Shown: one piece after another, positions 27,080 to 36,280 of the stretch
Layout: each line of letters starts with the position of its first letter
Numbering within the stretch: position 1 is the stretch's first letter
Assembly (NCBI GenBank): GCA_018819105.1
Contig: JAHJQV010000004.1
Location: 1-64,000, forward strand
Length of the DNA stretch: 64,000 nucleotides
Direction of reading: 5' to 3'
Origin: Gammaproteobacteria bacterium
Lineage (GTDB): Bacteria; Pseudomonadota; Gammaproteobacteria; Xanthomonadales; Wenzhouxiangellaceae
Made by a program: the position numbers and the translations under genes
Notes under the pieces: generated by a model
What the model was told of the DNA's origin: nothing
The model's database searches: none
What the model saw: only the letters and a program-made list of their open reading frames with translations

Positions 27080-27642
27080 TGCCCAACGCCTGACCAGCGC
27101 GGCAAGCGCTGCGTTGCGATCTCGGCCAGCCGAGGTGCCTTCTCATCCTTAGCCGACAAGGCGGCAACCGGCAGTGGCCAGTCAATGGCAATGTCGCTGT
27201 CCTGACAGTGAATGGCGGCGTCGCAATCCGCAGCATACAGTGCACTGCAGTGATACATGAACAGGGCCTGCTCGCTGAGCACCTGGAAGCCGTGCGCGAA
27301 GCCGGGCGGAATCCACAGCTGGTGACCGTTTTCGGCACTGAGTTCAACACTCACCCAGCGCCCGAACGACGGCGAGCCAAGGCGAATGTCCACGGCCACG
27401 TCGAACACCGCGCCGGCGAGCACCTGGACCAGCTTGCCCTGCGCCTTAGGTTGCTGAAAATGCAGTCCGCGCAGCACCCCATGGCCCGACATCGAGACAT
27501 TGCACTGCGGCATCTGCGGCGGCAGGCCCAGTGTTGCGTAGCGCTCTGCATGCCAGCTTTCCATGAACCAGCCGCGCGCGTCGCCATGGCGCTGCGGCTG
27601 CAGCAAGAGCACTTCCGGCAGAGCTGTGGCGGTCACCTGCAT
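27076..27642 (-). CDS. rmlC: dTDP-4-dehydrorhamnose 3,5-epimerase
   Basis: 188 residues from the ATG at 27642, one base after the rmlA stop. The sequence H-G-D-A-R-G-W-F-M-E-S opens the cupin, V-L-R-G-L-H-F-Q has the catalytic histidine, and I-P-P-G-F-A-H-G-F-Q-V-L is the family core. The longer upstream frame runs into rmlA and is not used. It acts between RmlB and RmlD in rhamnose synthesis. Confidence 0.95.
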   Translation of the reverse strand: MQVTATALPEVLLLQPQRHGDARGWFMESWHAERYATLGLPPQMPQCNVSMSGHGVLRGLHFQQPKAQGKLVQVLAGAVFDVAVDIRLGSPSFGRWVSVELSAENGHQLWIPPGFAHGFQVLSEQALFMYHCSALYAADCDAAIHCQDSDIAIDWPLPVAALSAKDEKAPRLAEIATQRLPRWSGVGQ

Positions 27643-27643
27643 G

Positions 27644-28555
27644 TCAGCGATCAAAGCTGTCCGGTTCGGTCTGCGCCACCGCCTGCAGATATTCACCGTA
27701 ACCACTGGCCAGCAGCGGTTCGGCCAGGGCCAGCAGTTGCGCGCGATCAATCCAGCCCTGGCGATAGGCCAGTTCCTCCGGACAGCTCACGCGCAGCCCC
27801 TGGCGCGATTCGATGGTGGCAATGAAACTGGCTGCCTGTTGCAGGGAATCGTGCGTGCCGGTGTCCAGCCAGGCATAGCCGCGGCCCATGCGCTCGACCT
27901 GCAACGATCCCTGCTGCAGGTAAATCCGGTTCAGATCGGTGATTTCCAATTCGCCGCGCGCCGAGGGTTGCAGGCTTGCGGCGTGTTCCGGTGCCTTGCC
28001 GTCATAGAAATACAAGCCGGTCACGGCATAGGCCGATTTCGGCTGCTGCGGCTTTTCCTCAATGCTCAGTGCGCGTCCCTGGCGATCCATTTCTACCACA
28101 CCGTAACGCTGTGGATCACGCACCTGATAGGCAAACACGGTGGCACCGCGCTGGCGCTGATCGGCCTGCTGCAGCAGCTCCGTCATGCCGCTGCCATGAA
28201 AGATGTTGTCGCCCAGAATCAGACAACTGGGGCGGCCGCCGAGAAACTCTCCGGCCAGAATCAGCGCCTGGGCCAGACCAGCCGGCTCCGGCTGCACGGT
28301 ATAGCTGATGCGCATGCCCCACTGGCTGCCGTCTGCCAGCAACTGCTGGAACAGGTGCTGTTCATGCGGCGTGGTGATGACGATGACATCGCGCATGCCG
28401 GCGCGCATCAGCGTGCTCAGCGGATAGTAGATCATCGGCTTGTCATACACCGGCAGCAATTGCTTGCTGACCACTCTGGTCACCGGATACAGGCGCGTGC
28501 CGGTTCCGCCGGCCAGAATGATGCCGCGCCGCTGCAGCCGGGCCGGGTTGCTCAT
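27644..28555 (-). CDS. rmlA: glucose-1-phosphate thymidylyltransferase
   Basis: A 303-residue enzyme. [16 protein letters not shown] is the nucleotide loop, [16 protein letters not shown] the glucose-1-phosphate part, and L-G-D-N-I-F-H-G the metal site. It makes dTDP-glucose, the first step of the dTDP-rhamnose pathway. Its ATG overlaps the rmlB stop by 4 bases. Confidence 0.96.
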   Translation of the reverse strand: MSNPARLQRRGIILAGGTGTRLYPVTRVVSKQLLPVYDKPMIYYPLSTLMRAGMRDVIVITTPHEQHLFQQLLADGSQWGMRISYTVQPEPAGLAQALILAGEFLGGRPSCLILGDNIFHGSGMTELLQQADQRQRGATVFAYQVRDPQRYGVVEMDRQGRALSIEEKPQQPKSAYAVTGLYFYDGKAPEHAASLQPSARGELEITDLNRIYLQQGSLQVERMGRGYAWLDTGTHDSLQQAASFIATIESRQGLRVSCPEELAYRQGWIDRAQLLALAEPLLASGYGEYLQAVAQTEPDSFDR

Positions 28556-29688
28556 CGGGGCAGCGCCTGGGCTGTGCTGGCGGTCGCGCTGTTGCTGGCG
28601 GCATGCCCGAAGGCGCGCGCCTGCCCCAGCCGCTGGCCCTGGTAGGCTGCCTGAGCGGCGGCCACCCAGTCAGCATGCTGGCGATACCATTGCACGGTGG
28701 CCCGCAAGCCCTGGGCAAAGTCGATCTGTGGACGCCAACCCAGTTCATCGCGCAGCCGGCTGGCATCGACGGCATAACGCTGATCATGGCCGGGGCGATC
28801 GCTGACATGACGAATCAGCTGCCGCCGCGAGCCCGCCTGCGGCGTCAGCTCATCGACCAGATCGCAGATCATTTCGACGATGTCGATGTTGCGCTGCTCA
28901 TTGTCACCGCCTACGTTGTAGACCCGCCCGGCCTGACCGGCTGCCAGCATCGTCTGCAAGGCGCGCACATGGTCGGACACATGCAGCCAGTCGCGCACCT
29001 GGGTGCCGGCGCCGTATACCGGCAGTGGCTCACCGGCAAACGCTTTCAGCGTCATCAACGGAATCAGTTTTTCCGGGTACTGGTGGCTGCCATAATTGTT
29101 GGAGCAGTTGGAGATGATCACCGGCAGACGGTAGGTGTGGTGCCAGGCGCGCACCAGATGATCCGCCGCCGCCTTGCTGGCCGCATACGGAGAGTTGGGG
29201 CGATACGGCGAGGCTTCAGAGAAGCGGCCGCTGGCACCGAGGCTGCCGTACACTTCGTCGGTGGACACATGCAGCATGCGGAACTGCTGCTGATCTGACG
29301 CCGACAACCGGCTCCAGTAACGCAGCGTCTGTTCCAGCAATTGTGCGGTGCCATTCACGTTGGTGTGGATGAACACCTGCGGTGCATCGATGGAACGGTC
29401 CACATGACTTTCGGCTGCGAAGTGAATCAGCGCCTGTGGCCGGTGCTGCGCCATAAGCTGCGCCACCAGATCGGCATCGTTGATGTCGCCAGCGACCTGC
29501 TGCAGCCGCGCCGGATCAAGGTCTGCCAGCGTCAATGGACAGGCAGCGTAGGTGCGCAGATCCAGATTGACGATCTGCAGGTCAGCGTCTGCAGCCAGGC
29601 TGTCGCGGATAAAGTGACTGCCTATGAATCCGCAGCCACCGGTGACCAGCCAGCAGCGGTGCTGGGAGCTGCCGGAATCAGTGCTCAT
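28552..29688 (-). CDS. rmlB: dTDP-glucose 4,6-dehydratase
   Basis: A 378-residue protein. [11 protein letters not shown] is the NAD loop, [11 protein letters not shown] the substrate loop, S-T-D-E-V-Y-G the catalytic Thr-Asp-Glu, and Y-A-A-S-K the Tyr/Lys pair. The last ~25 residues, rich in Ala, Ser and Thr, extend past the usual family end. It starts 3 bases after the ssb stop, so it is almost certainly read from the ssb message as well. Confidence 0.96.
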   Translation of the reverse strand: MSTDSGSSQHRCWLVTGGCGFIGSHFIRDSLAADADLQIVNLDLRTYAACPLTLADLDPARLQQVAGDINDADLVAQLMAQHRPQALIHFAAESHVDRSIDAPQVFIHTNVNGTAQLLEQTLRYWSRLSASDQQQFRMLHVSTDEVYGSLGASGRFSEASPYRPNSPYAASKAAADHLVRAWHHTYRLPVIISNCSNNYGSHQYPEKLIPLMTLKAFAGEPLPVYGAGTQVRDWLHVSDHVRALQTMLAAGQAGRVYNVGGDNEQRNIDIVEMICDLVDELTPQAGSRRQLIRHVSDRPGHDQRYAVDASRLRDELGWRPQIDFAQGLRATVQWYRQHADWVAAAQAAYQGQRLGQARAFGHAASNSATASTAQALPR

Positions 29689-29691
29689 CGC

Positions 29692-30144
29692 TCAGAACGG
29701 GATGTCATCGTCCTCAAACGGTGCCGATTCCCCCTGCGGTGAGGGTGCATACGACTGGCCGCCACCGCCACCGCCACCGTTGTCGTTCAGCGGCGCGCTG
29801 CCGCCACGACCACCACCCAGCATCTGCATTTCATTGGCCTTGATTTCGGTGGTGTAGCGATCCTGACCGGATTGGTCCTGCCACTTGCGCGTCTGGATCT
29901 TGCCTTCGATATAGACCTGGCTGCCCTTGCGCAGATACTCACCGGCAATTTCACCCAGCTTGCCCCACAGCACAATGCGGTGCCATTCGGTCTGTTCGCG
30001 GTTTTCACCGGTGTTCTTGTCCCGCCAGCTTTCGGAAGTGGCCACATTGATGGTGGTGACCGTGATCCCGCCCTGGGTGGAACGCACTTCCGGATCCGCG
30101 CCCAGGTTGCCAACGATGATTGCCTTGTTGATGCCCCGTGCCAT
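29692..30144 (-). CDS. ssb: single-stranded DNA-binding protein
   Basis: 150 residues from the ATG at 30144, with GGAGA upstream. The OB-fold starts with [15 protein letters not shown] and ends near residue 110. A glycine-rich linker with a run of seven glycines follows, then the acidic tip D-D-D-I-P-F that recruits partner proteins. It protects single-stranded DNA during replication and repair. Being followed with no gap by rmlBACD is unusual. Confidence 0.97.
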   Translation of the reverse strand: MARGINKAIIVGNLGADPEVRSTQGGITVTTINVATSESWRDKNTGENREQTEWHRIVLWGKLGEIAGEYLRKGSQVYIEGKIQTRKWQDQSGQDRYTTEIKANEMQMLGGGRGGSAPLNDNGGGGGGGQSYAPSPQGESAPFEDDDIPF

Positions 30145-30333
30145 GCTCTTGTCTCCAGCTGTTTTCGTTACAATATAATGTGAGTTGCCACGGCATATTG
30201 TATGCCATCGGTCTGTCATCATGACCGTTGCCTGGCGCACCGCGACAGAATTGTCGCAAAGATTTCCCAAGCGGCGATCGCAGCCGAACAAAATAGCACG
30301 CCCGGAGCCATCTTTCACGTATAATCGCCGTTT

Positions 30334-31326
30334 ATGTCAAGCTCCACCGAACATGCGGTCGCCCTCGATGCGATCTCCCATCTGACTTGCGACGACATGC
30401 TGGAAGTGGATCAGCTGATCCGCCAGAGTCTGCATTCGGATGTGGTTCTGGTCAACCAGATTGCGGAATACATCATCAACAGCGGTGGCAAACGACTGCG
30501 CCCGGTGTTGCATCTGCTGGCTGCGAAGTGCTGCGGTTACACCGGCAAGCAGCACATACGCCTGGCCGCCATCATCGAATTCATCCATACCGCGACCCTG
30601 CTGCACGACGATGTGGTGGACGAATCCGACCGCCGTCGCGGTCAGGATGCCGCGCACACCGTCTGGGGCAACGCCGCCAGCGTGCTGGTCGGTGATTTTC
30701 TCTATTCCCGCAGTTTCGAGATGATGGTCGATGTCGGCAGCATGCCGGTGATGGCCATTCTCGCCCGCGCCACCAATGTCATTGCCGAAGGCGAGGTGCA
30801 ACAACTGATGCATCTGGGCAATGCCGCGCTGAACGAAACCCAGTATCTGCGCGTGGTCGAGGACAAAACCGCCAGGCTGTTTCGCGCCGCTGCCGAACTC
30901 GGCGCGGTGATCGCCGGCCAGGATGCAGAAACCTGCGGCGCCATGGCGCGCTTCGGCACCCAACTGGGCGTGGCCTTTCAGGTCATGGACGACGTGCTGG
31001 ATTACACCGCCGATCAGGAGCAGCTGGGCAAATCGCTGGGCGATGACCTGGCCGAGGGCAAGACCACGCTGCCGCTGATCTACGCGCGCATGGCGGCCAA
31101 TCCGGAAGATCGTGAACGACTCGACGAGATCATCAGCAACGGTCAGCGTGAACGGTTGACCGAAGTGCATGCCATACTGCTTGCCACCGGTGCCATCCGC
31201 CGCGCCCAGCTGCGCGCCGAACAGATCGCCAGCCAGGCGGCACATGAACTGCAGGCGCTGCCCGACTCGATCTACCGCCAGGCGCTGCTGGAGCAGTGTC
31301 AACTGGCGGTTCATCGCCAATGCTGA
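30334..31326 (+). CDS. ispB: octaprenyl (polyprenyl) diphosphate synthase
   Basis: A 330-residue all-helical enzyme. The first aspartate-rich motif [11 protein letters not shown] is near residue 91, and the second, V-M-D-D-V-L-D-Y-T, near 219. G-G-K-R-L-R-P is the substrate-entry block. It makes the side-chain precursor of ubiquinone. No ribosome site precedes the ATG, and TATAAT lies at 30320-30325, only 8 bases upstream, so the message may be leaderless. It is divergent from ssb. Confidence 0.94.
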   Translation: MSSSTEHAVALDAISHLTCDDMLEVDQLIRQSLHSDVVLVNQIAEYIINSGGKRLRPVLHLLAAKCCGYTGKQHIRLAAIIEFIHTATLLHDDVVDESDRRRGQDAAHTVWGNAASVLVGDFLYSRSFEMMVDVGSMPVMAILARATNVIAEGEVQQLMHLGNAALNETQYLRVVEDKTARLFRAAAELGAVIAGQDAETCGAMARFGTQLGVAFQVMDDVLDYTADQEQLGKSLGDDLAEGKTTLPLIYARMAANPEDRERLDEIISNGQRERLTEVHAILLATGAIRRAQLRAEQIASQAAHELQALPDSIYRQALLEQCQLAVHRQC

Positions 31327-31381
31327 TGGCCCGAATTCCGCCTGCAGCCAGCCCCTCCCAACACTGACCCGCGAAACCGCC

Positions 31382-31975
31382 ATGGCCCACATTCAACCGT
31401 TACCGGCATCACACAGCCCGGAACTGCAGGAACACTTTGCCGTGTTCGAGAAAATACTGGGCTTTGTCCCCAACAGTCTGCTGACCATGCAGCGCAAACC
31501 GAAAATGGTCCAGGGCTTTGCCGCGCTGACCGAGTCCATGATGGGGCCGGACAGCGAGGTTGATCTGGGCTTCAAGCGGTTGCTGGCACATTTCGCCAGC
31601 AGCGCCGCCGGTTGCCGCTACTGCCAGGCACACTCACTGGTGGCCGCGCGCATTCATGGCATTGCTGACGACAAGCTGGCCGCGGTGTGGTCGTATCAGA
31701 CCTCGCCGCTGTATTCCGATGCCGAACGCGCCGCACTGGATTTCGCGTTGGCTGCCGGAGCCGTACCCAATGCCGTGGACGATGCCATCATGCAGCGTCT
31801 AAAACAGCATTGGAGCGAGAACCAGATTCTGGAGATACTAGGCGTCATCAGCCTGTATGGCTTTCTCAACCGCTGGAACGACTCACTCGCCACCGAGCTT
31901 GAGGAAACCCCCAAAGCACTGGCCGCAGAGGTGCTGCAGGCACAGCACTGGGATGCGGGCAAACACGGCAATTGA
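31382..31975 (+). CDS. carboxymuconolactone decarboxylase-family (AhpD-like) protein
   Basis: 197 residues from ATG 31382. The AhpD-type active motif C-R-Y-C-Q-A-H is at about residue 80, with the two redox cysteines and the histidine three residues later. Members of this branch are peroxidase-related proteins or, less often, decarboxylases. It follows ispB by 55 bases in the same direction. The substrate is not evident. Confidence 0.85.
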   Translation: MAHIQPLPASHSPELQEHFAVFEKILGFVPNSLLTMQRKPKMVQGFAALTESMMGPDSEVDLGFKRLLAHFASSAAGCRYCQAHSLVAARIHGIADDKLAAVWSYQTSPLYSDAERAALDFALAAGAVPNAVDDAIMQRLKQHWSENQILEILGVISLYGFLNRWNDSLATELEETPKALAAEVLQAQHWDAGKHGN

Positions 31976-32033
31976 GCGGCAACAACTAAGCCGGCAGCCA
32001 TGGCGTCGGCGCACACACCCGCTGCTCGCCAGC

Positions 32034-32909
32034 TCAAAGCTGATTCAGGGGCACTTTCAGATAACGCACACCATTGTCCTCGGCTGGCAAGGCCGCACCC
32101 GCATTGATGTTCAATTGCACCGCCGGGATCAGCAGTTCCGGCACCGCCAGCCCGGCATCACGCTGCCGGCGCATGCTCACAAACGCCTCGCGCGTGGTGT
32201 CTGCGTTGATGTGAATGTTCTGCGCCAGCTCTGCCCCGATGCTGGTTTCAGCCATTGGTGCGCGGTCTGCCGGCGGATAGTCGTGACAGAGGAAGACGCG
32301 CGTGCTGTGCGGCAACTGATACAGCTTCTGAATGGAATCATACAGCAGACCGGCGTCACCACCCGGAAAATCGCAGCGCGCGGTGCCGTAGTCCGGCGCA
32401 AACAGCGTGTCACCGACAAACACCGCATCTGCAAACTGATAGCTGCAGGAATCCGAGGTGTGTCCGGGCGTGGCAATGACCCGTCCCTGCAGGCTGCCGA
32501 AGTGCAAGGCGTCCTGGTCATGCAACAGGCGGTCGAACTGACTGCCATCGACAGCCAGTTGTCCGTGCAGGTTGAACATGCCGCAGAAACGTGACTGCAC
32601 CGCCACAATGCCTGCACCAATCATCAGCGGTACCGCCCAGTGGCCGAGCAGATAGGGCGCGGCGGAGACATGATCTGCATGCGCATGGGTTTCCAGTATC
32701 GCTCTGACCTTGAGGCCATGCGCGCGCACATGATCGACCAGCAGATCTGCGCTGCACGAATACAACCGTCCGGCGCGGTATTCGAAATCCATCACCGGAT
32801 CAATCACCACGGCATCCAGAGTGTCCGGATCACTGACCACATAACTCCAGGTACCAGTGGCTTCATGCCTGAATGGTCGTACCCCGGGATGCTTGCAACT
32901 GCTGTTCAT
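32034..32909 (-). CDS. MBL-fold persulfide dioxygenase/hydrolase (Blh-type)
   Basis: 291 residues from ATG 32909. The metal motif E-T-H-A-H-A-D-H-V is near residue 75, with further ligands in T-P-G-H-T-S-D-S and V-G-D-T-L-F. The pattern is that of the ETHE1-like, BigR-controlled Blh proteins, which oxidise glutathione persulfide with one iron. Its neighbours, a DUF442 protein divergent from it and an ArsR regulator with cysteines, support a role in sulfide/persulfide detoxification. A palindromic operator lies right at its promoter. Confidence 0.85.
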   Translation of the reverse strand: MNSSCKHPGVRPFRHEATGTWSYVVSDPDTLDAVVIDPVMDFEYRAGRLYSCSADLLVDHVRAHGLKVRAILETHAHADHVSAAPYLLGHWAVPLMIGAGIVAVQSRFCGMFNLHGQLAVDGSQFDRLLHDQDALHFGSLQGRVIATPGHTSDSCSYQFADAVFVGDTLFAPDYGTARCDFPGGDAGLLYDSIQKLYQLPHSTRVFLCHDYPPADRAPMAETSIGAELAQNIHINADTTREAFVSMRRQRDAGLAVPELLIPAVQLNINAGAALPAEDNGVRYLKVPLNQL

Positions 32910-32921
32910 GGACAATATATT

Positions 32922-32936
32922 AGATTAGACTAAACT
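32922..32936. promoter_or_regulatory. AT-rich palindromic operator between the MBL and DUF442 genes
   Basis: AGATTAGACTAAACT matches its reverse complement at all but three positions (the centre and positions 3 and 13) and is flanked by ATAT on both sides. It sits between two divergent starts (32909 minus, 32978 plus), where one bound repressor could close both promoters. The likely binder is the ArsR-family protein encoded at 33541-33912. Confidence 0.65.
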
Positions 32937-32977
32937 ATATTACAAGCCCCCATCATATCGGCAACAGGAGACCATGC

Positions 32978-33451
32978 ATGCCTCAGCAAACACCCGACAA
33001 TCTGCAACAATGCGCAGCGCATCACTGCAATGCCATCAAGCTTAGCGATGGCTGCCTGTTCGGCTCAGCCCCGGACCCTTCGACGCTGCAGGAGCTGGCC
33101 GATGCCGGCCTGAAAACCGTTGTCGACTTTCGCCCGGCCAGCGAATGGAGCTGCCCGGACTGGCCGCAACGCGTGCAGGCAGCCGGCATGGATTTTCGGC
33201 ATTTTCCGGTCAGCAATGTGAACGAAATGACCCCGACGCTGACCGCCGCAGTGTGGGAGCTGTGGCAGGACAGCACGGCGCAGCCATTGCTGATGCATTG
33301 TGCCAGCGGCAATCGCGCCGCTGCTGCACTGGCCCTGGCAGCGGTCAGGCATGGCGGCATGAACCCGCAGCAGGCACTGGTGCTGGGACAGCAGGCGGGC
33401 CTGACGAAAATGCTGCCGGCGGTACAGCAATGCCGCGAGTTTTGTCAGTGA
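32978..33451 (+). CDS. DUF442 (beta-lactamase hydrolase-like) phosphatase-fold protein
   Basis: 157 residues. The P-loop H-C-A-S-G-N-R-A-A-A-A-L (about 108-119) is the dual-specificity phosphatase-like C-x5-R motif, and T-V-V-D-F-R-P-A-S-E is the family WPD-like region. DUF442 domains are often fused to or next to Blh persulfide dioxygenases, and act with sulfur transferases. Here it is divergent from the MBL gene and shares its operator. The catalytic cysteine and arginine are both present. The exact reaction is unknown. Confidence 0.85.
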   Translation: MPQQTPDNLQQCAAHHCNAIKLSDGCLFGSAPDPSTLQELADAGLKTVVDFRPASEWSCPDWPQRVQAAGMDFRHFPVSNVNEMTPTLTAAVWELWQDSTAQPLLMHCASGNRAAAALALAAVRHGGMNPQQALVLGQQAGLTKMLPAVQQCREFCQ

Positions 33452-33540
33452 GTTGAACGCTCAGGCGCTGAGCGCGGAGGCTGACTCCGGAGACCGCCTC
33501 AGCTGCATCCGACGAACCCAGGTTTGCCGACAGCCGGGTA

Positions 33541-33912
33541 TCAATCCGGCTTGCAGAACTGCTCGTAGAGCTCGCCGATGATGCTGCTGACGGCAGGACT
33601 GGCGAGTGAGTAGTAAATGGTCTGCTGATCTCGCCGGGTCCGCACCACGCCACTGTGCCGCAATACCGCCAGATGCTGCGACAGGGCTGACTGCGACAGC
33701 GGCACCCATTCGTTGATTTCAGTGACGCAAAGTTCGTGGTCAAGCAGATGACACAGGATCATCAGCCGGTGCGGGTTGGCCATAAGCTTGAGGAAGTGTG
33801 AGGCTTCCTCGGCGTGCAGTGCCATTTCCTCTATGGTCATCTGCTTTTCCGGGTGCACCCGGGCTGCTTTGGCCGGTGCTGATCTGGTGATATCGTCCAT
33901 TTGGGGAACCAT
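33541..33912 (-). CDS. ArsR-family repressor, BigR/SqrR/YgaV-like
   Basis: 123 residues from ATG 33912; ATG 33900 is possible. The recognition helix S-Q-S-A-L-S-Q-H-L-A-V-L-R is near 73-85, followed by the wing R-T-R-R-D-Q-Q-T-I-Y-Y-S-L. Cysteines at 54, 62 and 120 include a helix 2 / helix 5 pair like that which forms a (poly)sulfide bond in BigR/SqrR and releases DNA. It faces the DUF442 gene and probably controls it and the MBL gene through the palindrome at 32922. No metal site of the ArsR alpha-3 type is visible. Confidence 0.85.
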   Translation of the reverse strand: MVPQMDDITRSAPAKAARVHPEKQMTIEEMALHAEEASHFLKLMANPHRLMILCHLLDHELCVTEINEWVPLSQSALSQHLAVLRHSGVVRTRRDQQTIYYSLASPAVSSIIGELYEQFCKPD

Positions 33913-34138
33913 CTTGCAGTGGCGGAATGGTCACCTGAGCCTGGCAGTAAAGAACACGCTCGGCTCCCGGCGACAATGATTCTTAGTTGTATTATCAGAT
34001 CATTATATACCCGAGACACAATGGCTGGTCAAGCCATGCCCACCGACTTCATGGCTTTATCGCACTTGGCATTGACTGCCGGCGCAGTGAAGACCAGCGG
34101 CGGGACTGCGCCCGCCCCGGTTGATGCCTGCCATGGCG

Positions 34139-34194
34139 CTGTAGCAAAACTGTCGTCAAAACTTCATCAAGCTGTCAAGCACGACCAGCACAAT
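34139..34194 (+). promoter_or_regulatory. PhoB half-site array and -10 before the PlcP-like gene
   Basis: Half-sites CTGTAGC (34139), CTGTCGT (34150), ACTTCAT (34161) and CTGTCAA (34172) occur at an exact 11-base period with A-rich 4-base spacers. A -10-like CACAAT is at 34189-34194, 10 bases beyond the last half-site, the same geometry as in front of phoX. Two half-sites differ from CTGTCAT at one position. Confidence 0.75.
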
Positions 34195-34219
34195 TGCCCA
34201 AACCACAGCCGGAAGAAGC

Positions 34220-35074
34220 ATGGACAACGTTCACGAACTGACCACTGCCCGCAAGGTGCGTTCGGTGTTTATTTCCGATGTGCACCTGGGGTTTCCCGGC
34301 TGCAGCGCCGATCATCTGGCCGACTTTTTGCGCTCCATCCGCTGTGAGAATCTGTATCTGGTCGGCGACATCATCGACTTCTGGTACCTGAAGAAAAAGC
34401 GCTACTGGTCACAGTCGCACAACAATGTGGTGCGCTGCATCCTCGGCAAGGCCAAGCACGACACCAACGTGGTGTTCATTCCAGGTAATCATGATGAAGT
34501 GCTGCGACAGTATGACGGTGTCACGCTGGGCAATGTCAAGATCATGAACCAGGCCGTGCATAAGGCTGCCGACGGTCGCCGCTATTTGCTGATCCACGGT
34601 GACGAATACGACTGTATTGTGAAGAACTCGCGCTTCATCGCCATGCTCGGCAGTGCCATGTACGACTGGCTGCTGTATGCCAATCGCCTGGTGAACGCCG
34701 TGCGGGCGAAATTCGGGCACGATTACTGGTCGCTGGCCAAGTTTCTCAAGCACAAGGTCAAAAATGCCGTCTCCTACATCAGCAGCTTTGAGAAAGCCGT
34801 GGTCACGGAAGCCCGGCATCAGCGCGTGGATGGTCTCATCTGCGGTCATATCCATCATGCCGAGATCTCTCGCATCGGGGAAACCCTGTATCTGAACTGT
34901 GGCGACTGGGTGGAAAGCAACACCGCCCTGGTGGAACTGTACGACGGCAGCATCGAACTGCTGCACTGGTCGGATCAGAAAGCGGTACTGAAACGGCTGC
35001 GGCCCATGGCCGACGATGCCGAGGTGGTGAGCACGACAGTGGTCGCCGACGATCACAACGACCTCGCCGCCTGA
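34220..35074 (+). CDS. plcP: PlcP-like metallophosphoesterase (phospholipid remodelling)
   Basis: 284 residues. All five calcineurin-fold blocks are present: S-D-V-H-L-G, G-D-I-I-D-F-W, G-N-H-D-E, H-G-D-E-Y-D and G-H-I-H-H-A. This COG2908 group is often named UDP-2,3-diacylglucosamine diphosphatase (LpxH), but the branch paired with a GT4 enzyme includes PlcP, which cuts the headgroup from phospholipids under phosphate starvation to give diacylglycerol. Six bases separate it from such a GT4 gene, and a Pho-box array precedes it, so I favour PlcP. LpxH-like activity is the alternative. Confidence 0.8.
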   Translation: MDNVHELTTARKVRSVFISDVHLGFPGCSADHLADFLRSIRCENLYLVGDIIDFWYLKKKRYWSQSHNNVVRCILGKAKHDTNVVFIPGNHDEVLRQYDGVTLGNVKIMNQAVHKAADGRRYLLIHGDEYDCIVKNSRFIAMLGSAMYDWLLYANRLVNAVRAKFGHDYWSLAKFLKHKVKNAVSYISSFEKAVVTEARHQRVDGLICGHIHHAEISRIGETLYLNCGDWVESNTALVELYDGSIELLHWSDQKAVLKRLRPMADDAEVVSTTVVADDHNDLAA

Positions 35075-35080
35075 AGCCCA

Positions 35081-36280
35081 ATGCCAACTGCACTGTCCAG
35101 CAGCACGCTGTCGTCCACCAGCAATCCGGACACAGCATGCCATCTCAGCATGCCGGTCCCGGTCGGCAGCGCGGCCGAGTCGGCCGTCAATTCACAGCAC
35201 ATTATCATTATCTCGGATGCCTGGCATCCGCAGGTCAACGGCGTGGTGACCACACTGGAACAGATCCGCGAGGCGCTGCTGGCACGCGGTCACCGGGTCA
35301 GCATGATCACACCGCCACAGCGCGGCACCCTGCCCTGTCCCGGCTACAGCGAGATCCGACTTTCCCTGCGCCCCGCACAGATCATCCGCAAAGCGCTGTC
35401 CGGCGGTGATTTTGACAGCATTCACATTGCCACCGAAGGGCCGCTGGGGATCGCTGCGCGCCGCCACTGCAAACGTCACGGTTTGAGCTTCAGCACGGCG
35501 GCACACAGCCGTCTGGACGAGTATCTGCGCCTGCGCCTGCCCATCCTGCCCGCCAGTTGGGGACGCAACTGGATGCGCCGCTTTCACGCCTCTGGGGTGA
35601 GCACCATGGTGCGCAGCGAATCGCAGCGCCAGCGTCTGCTTGATGACGGTTATCGGCATCTCACCCTGCTGCCAGGCGCGGTGGACACCGAGCTGTTTCG
35701 CCCCTACGACAAGAGCTTCTGGTCACTGCCCAGGCCGGTCGCGCTGTATGCCGGACGGGTGGCACTGGAAAAGAACCTGCAGCATTTTCTGCGCCTGGAA
35801 TTGCCCGGCAGCAAGGTCATCGTCGGCGATGGCCCGGCACGCAAACGGCTGCAGCAACAGTGGCCACAGGCCCATTTCACCGGCTTCATGCATGGTCAGA
35901 GGCTGGCCCAGGCCATGGCGGCGGCCGATGTGTTCGTGTTTCCCAGCCGTACCGACACGCTGGGCCTGGTCATGCTGGAGGCCATGGCCTGTGGTGTCCC
36001 GGTGGCGGCCTACCCGGTGCCGGGGCCACTGGATGTGGTGCGCGATGGCATCACCGGCGCCCTGGATGATGACCTGCAGGCAGCTGTATTTCGTGCTCTG
36101 GGCTGCGCACCAGAACATTGCCGGGAGCATGCCGAAGGCTACGATCTGCGCGCGCTGGCCGATCGTTTCCTGCACGGGCTGAAACGCCCGCAGACTGACG
36201 CTGTGCTGGCAGTCTATAATGACTCACCGTGGCCAGCAGCGAATTTCCCAGCCGAACCGTCTACACACCCAGTGAACTGA
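35081..36280 (+). CDS. GT4 glycosyltransferase, Agt-like (diacylglycerol glycosylation)
   Basis: 399 residues; ATG 35150 would start nearer the conserved D-A-W-H-P-Q-V-N-G-V-V. The C-terminal Rossmann half holds L-Y-A-G-R-V-A-L-E-K-N and the E-x7-E segment S-R-T-D-T-L-G-L-V-M-L-E-A-M of GT4 enzymes. Next to plcP it is likely to glycosylate diacylglycerol, replacing phospholipids with glycolipids when phosphate is short. The sugar is unknown. Its end overlaps xseA by 52 bases. Confidence 0.8.
   Translation: MPTALSSSTLSSTSNPDTACHLSMPVPVGSAAESAVNSQHIIIISDAWHPQVNGVVTTLEQIREALLARGHRVSMITPPQRGTLPCPGYSEIRLSLRPAQIIRKALSGGDFDSIHIATEGPLGIAARRHCKRHGLSFSTAAHSRLDEYLRLRLPILPASWGRNWMRRFHASGVSTMVRSESQRQRLLDDGYRHLTLLPGAVDTELFRPYDKSFWSLPRPVALYAGRVALEKNLQHFLRLELPGSKVIVGDGPARKRLQQQWPQAHFTGFMHGQRLAQAMAAADVFVFPSRTDTLGLVMLEAMACGVPVAAYPVPGPLDVVRDGITGALDDDLQAAVFRALGCAPEHCREHAEGYDLRALADRFLHGLKRPQTDAVLAVYNDSPWPAANFPAEPSTHPVN

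Noticed and set aside
34220-35074. LpxH as the name of the phosphoesterase
   Set aside because: Family motifs alone allow it, but the GT4 partner and the Pho array fit PlcP better; kept as the alternative.
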